Assembly (NCBI GenBank): GCA_016744615.1
Contig: JADGEA010000005.1
Coordinates: forward strand, 1-46,035
Reading direction: 5' to 3'
Source: Flavobacteriaceae bacterium
Lineage (GTDB): Bacteria; Bacteroidota; Bacteroidia; Flavobacteriales; Flavobacteriaceae
DNA length: 46,035 nucleotides
The notes beneath the pieces were generated by a model. That model was not told the DNA's origin, made no database searches, and was given only the letters and a program-made list of their open reading frames with translations. Position numbers and translations under genes: made by a program. Below are positions 44,907 through 46,035 of the stretch, in pieces. Numbering within the stretch: position 1 is the first letter of the stretch; each line of letters begins with the position of its first letter.

Positions 44907-45077
44907 TTAATCATTATCATTGATAAAATCATCACTAAGAACGATTTCCTGATTTTCAAATTTCATATTTTTAATAATGTATTTTTCAGAAGATACACAA
45001 CTTGAACTTGAGGCTCCACATGATGTTAAGGACGCTGAAGCAAAAACAAAAATAAGTAAATAGGCTAACTTTTTCAT
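44907..45077 (-). CDS. Small lipoprotein (56 aa)
   Basis: A short frame from ATG 45077 to TAA 44907 encodes a perfect lipoprotein signal (MKKLAYLLIFVFASASLTSC, lipid site Cys20), then GASSSSCVS and an acidic tail with FINDND at the end. It has its own terminator just downstream, which supports it as a real gene. No family is recognised. The gene is easily missed because of its length. A second Cys (Cys27) close to the lipid site is noteworthy. Confidence 0.75.
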   Translation of the reverse strand: MKKLAYLLIFVFASASLTSCGASSSSCVSSEKYIIKNMKFENQEIVLSDDFINDND

Positions 45078-45164
45078 AAAATAGTTTTTGGTTAAAATTC
45101 TAACATTGGGGAGTGTTGTATTATGAACGTAAAGAATTTATGAATATTGTATGAAAACAAAAAA

Positions 45165-46035
45165 TTATTCTGCAAGCTTATTTAAGGTATATTCTATCAG
45201 GTTTTGAATAGCTTTATAGGGCTCTTTACTAAAGGTGAGATTTGCTCTGTTTGCAATAATACAATTCATGGAAACAGCCTTGTGACCTAATAACTTTGAC
45301 AGTCCGTAAATAGCGGAAGTTTCCATTTCCAGATTGGTTATTTTAACTCCGTTATAATCAAAACTATCTATTTTATGATTTAATTCCGGATCTTGAATTT
45401 CGAGCCGTAAAATTCTTCCTTGTGGACCATAAAATCCTCCAGCAGTTGCAGTTATACCAGTAAAAATTTCATCAGATATTAATATATTTTCTAATTCGTT
45501 ATCATTTTCAATAATATAAGGGCGTGATTTTCTATCGGAGTAATTTGTGTGTTTGATAAATGCATCCTCCATTTCCTTTTCAAGAATATGTTCACAATCA
45601 TAAGCATGCAACAAACCATCAAAACCCAAACCGTATTTTGCCAAAACAAAACTATCTACAGGGATATGATCTTGTAAAGAACCTGAGGTTCCTATTCTAA
45701 CAATATTTAGTGCAGTATGTTCTTTTTTAACAGTTCTTGTCTCCAGATCAATATTTACCAACGCATCTAGTTCATTTATAACTATATCAATATTATCAGG
45801 TCCTATTCCGGTTGAAATAACCATGAGTTTTTTATTTTTATAAGTTCCGGTAATGGTTTTGAATTCTCTTTTTTGCGTTTCAAATTCAATGGTGTCAAAA
45901 AGATTGGCAACTTTTGCAACCCTGTTTTGATCTCCTACAAAAATAATATTTGAAGCTACATGTTCCGGTTTTAAATTGATATGGTAAATACTTCCGTCAG
46001 GATTTATAATTAATTCAGAAGGTGCTATTTTGTTC
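45165..46035 (-). CDS. Nucleoside phosphorylase, uridine phosphorylase-like (start outside window)
   Basis: The frame is open from the TAA near 45165 to the window edge (at least 289 residues); an internal Met at 45824 is not the start, since SELIINPDGSIYHINLKPEH and VGDQNRVAKVANLFD, the usual N-terminal part, lie before it. NP-I family features are VISTGIGPDNIDIVINEL, RIGTSGSLQ (phosphate site) and LEMETSAIYGL (ribose site, Met-Glu). It would cleave uridine or a related nucleoside with phosphate for salvage. The end LTFSKEPYKAIQNLIEYTL fits the family. The first residues are missing only because the window ends. Confidence 0.88.
   Translation of the reverse strand, partial: NKIAPSELIINPDGSIYHINLKPEHVASNIIFVGDQNRVAKVANLFDTIEFETQKREFKTITGTYKNKKLMVISTGIGPDNIDIVINELDALVNIDLETRTVKKEHTALNIVRIGTSGSLQDHIPVDSFVLAKYGLGFDGLLHAYDCEHILEKEMEDAFIKHTNYSDRKSRPYIIENDNELENILISDEIFTGITATAGGFYGPQGRILRLEIQDPELNHKIDSFDYNGVKITNLEMETSAIYGLSKLLGHKAVSMNCIIANRANLTFSKEPYKAIQNLIEYTLNKLAE

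Overview
The window reads as chromosomal DNA of an AT-rich Bacteroidota, most likely a member of the Flavobacteriia. The evidence is the Bacteroidota promoter signature (-33 TTTG / -7 TAnnTTTG) before several genes, the near absence of Shine-Dalgarno sequences, an exosortase of the XrtF type with its partner membrane protein, an archaeal/eukaryotic-type prolyl-tRNA synthetase, many small LxxC lipoproteins, and short perfect A-stem-T intrinsic terminators. No phage, insertion sequence, CRISPR array or rRNA was seen. The only RNA gene found is one tRNA-Glu.

Layout. 1-950: tail of an unknown gene and a class I methyltransferase. 969-5761 (minus): a four-gene export operon (TolC-like, HlyD-like, two ABC-2 permeases) with no ATPase in it. 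5788-7407 (minus): a three-gene lipoprotein operon. Its first product has an Ivy-like CxxxxC loop and its last a PliI-like SGSY motif, so lysozyme inhibition is a reasonable guess. The middle gene is broken by a one-base deletion in an A run. 7476-16641 (minus): an eight-gene surface-polysaccharide operon (Wzz-like, Wzx flippase, Wzy-like polymerase, two GT4 glycosyltransferases, WcaF-like acetyltransferase, O-antigen ligase-like protein, WcaJ-like priming transferase). 16767-20861 (minus): cell-envelope genes (HHH membrane protein, OmpA-like protein with a probable internal duplication, FadL/OmpP1-type outer-membrane protein, very low-complexity lipoprotein).

20963-30187: housekeeping. proS, tRNA-Glu and rpsT are on plus. 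The rod-shape cluster mreB-mreC-mreD-mrdA(PBP2)-rodA and purH are on minus. 30311-32982: a gutted MFS transporter pseudogene, a free-methionine-sulfoxide-reductase-like GAF protein with a small partner, the xrtF pair, and a 69-aa protein of unknown role.

33343-42624 (plus): a heavy-metal (probably copper/silver) resistance region: DUF302 protein, HYC_CC_PP-like protein, CusA-type RND pump, TolC-like outer-membrane protein, CusB-type adaptor with an added metal-binding head and DUF3347 tail, a Cys-rich methyltransferase, and a small metal-binding lipoprotein. Metal would pass from small Cys/His-rich periplasmic proteins to the adaptor and pump and out through the TolC-like channel; this is inferred from family knowledge. 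42696-46035: an exported protein built of tandem ~14-residue helical repeats, pyrG, a 56-aa lipoprotein, and a nucleoside phosphorylase cut by the window edge.

No single segment is clearly a new system. The strongest leads are the lipoprotein/lysozyme-inhibitor-like operon with its frameshift, the Cys-rich methyltransferase inside the metal operon, the ATPase-less exporter, and the tandem-repeat exported protein.
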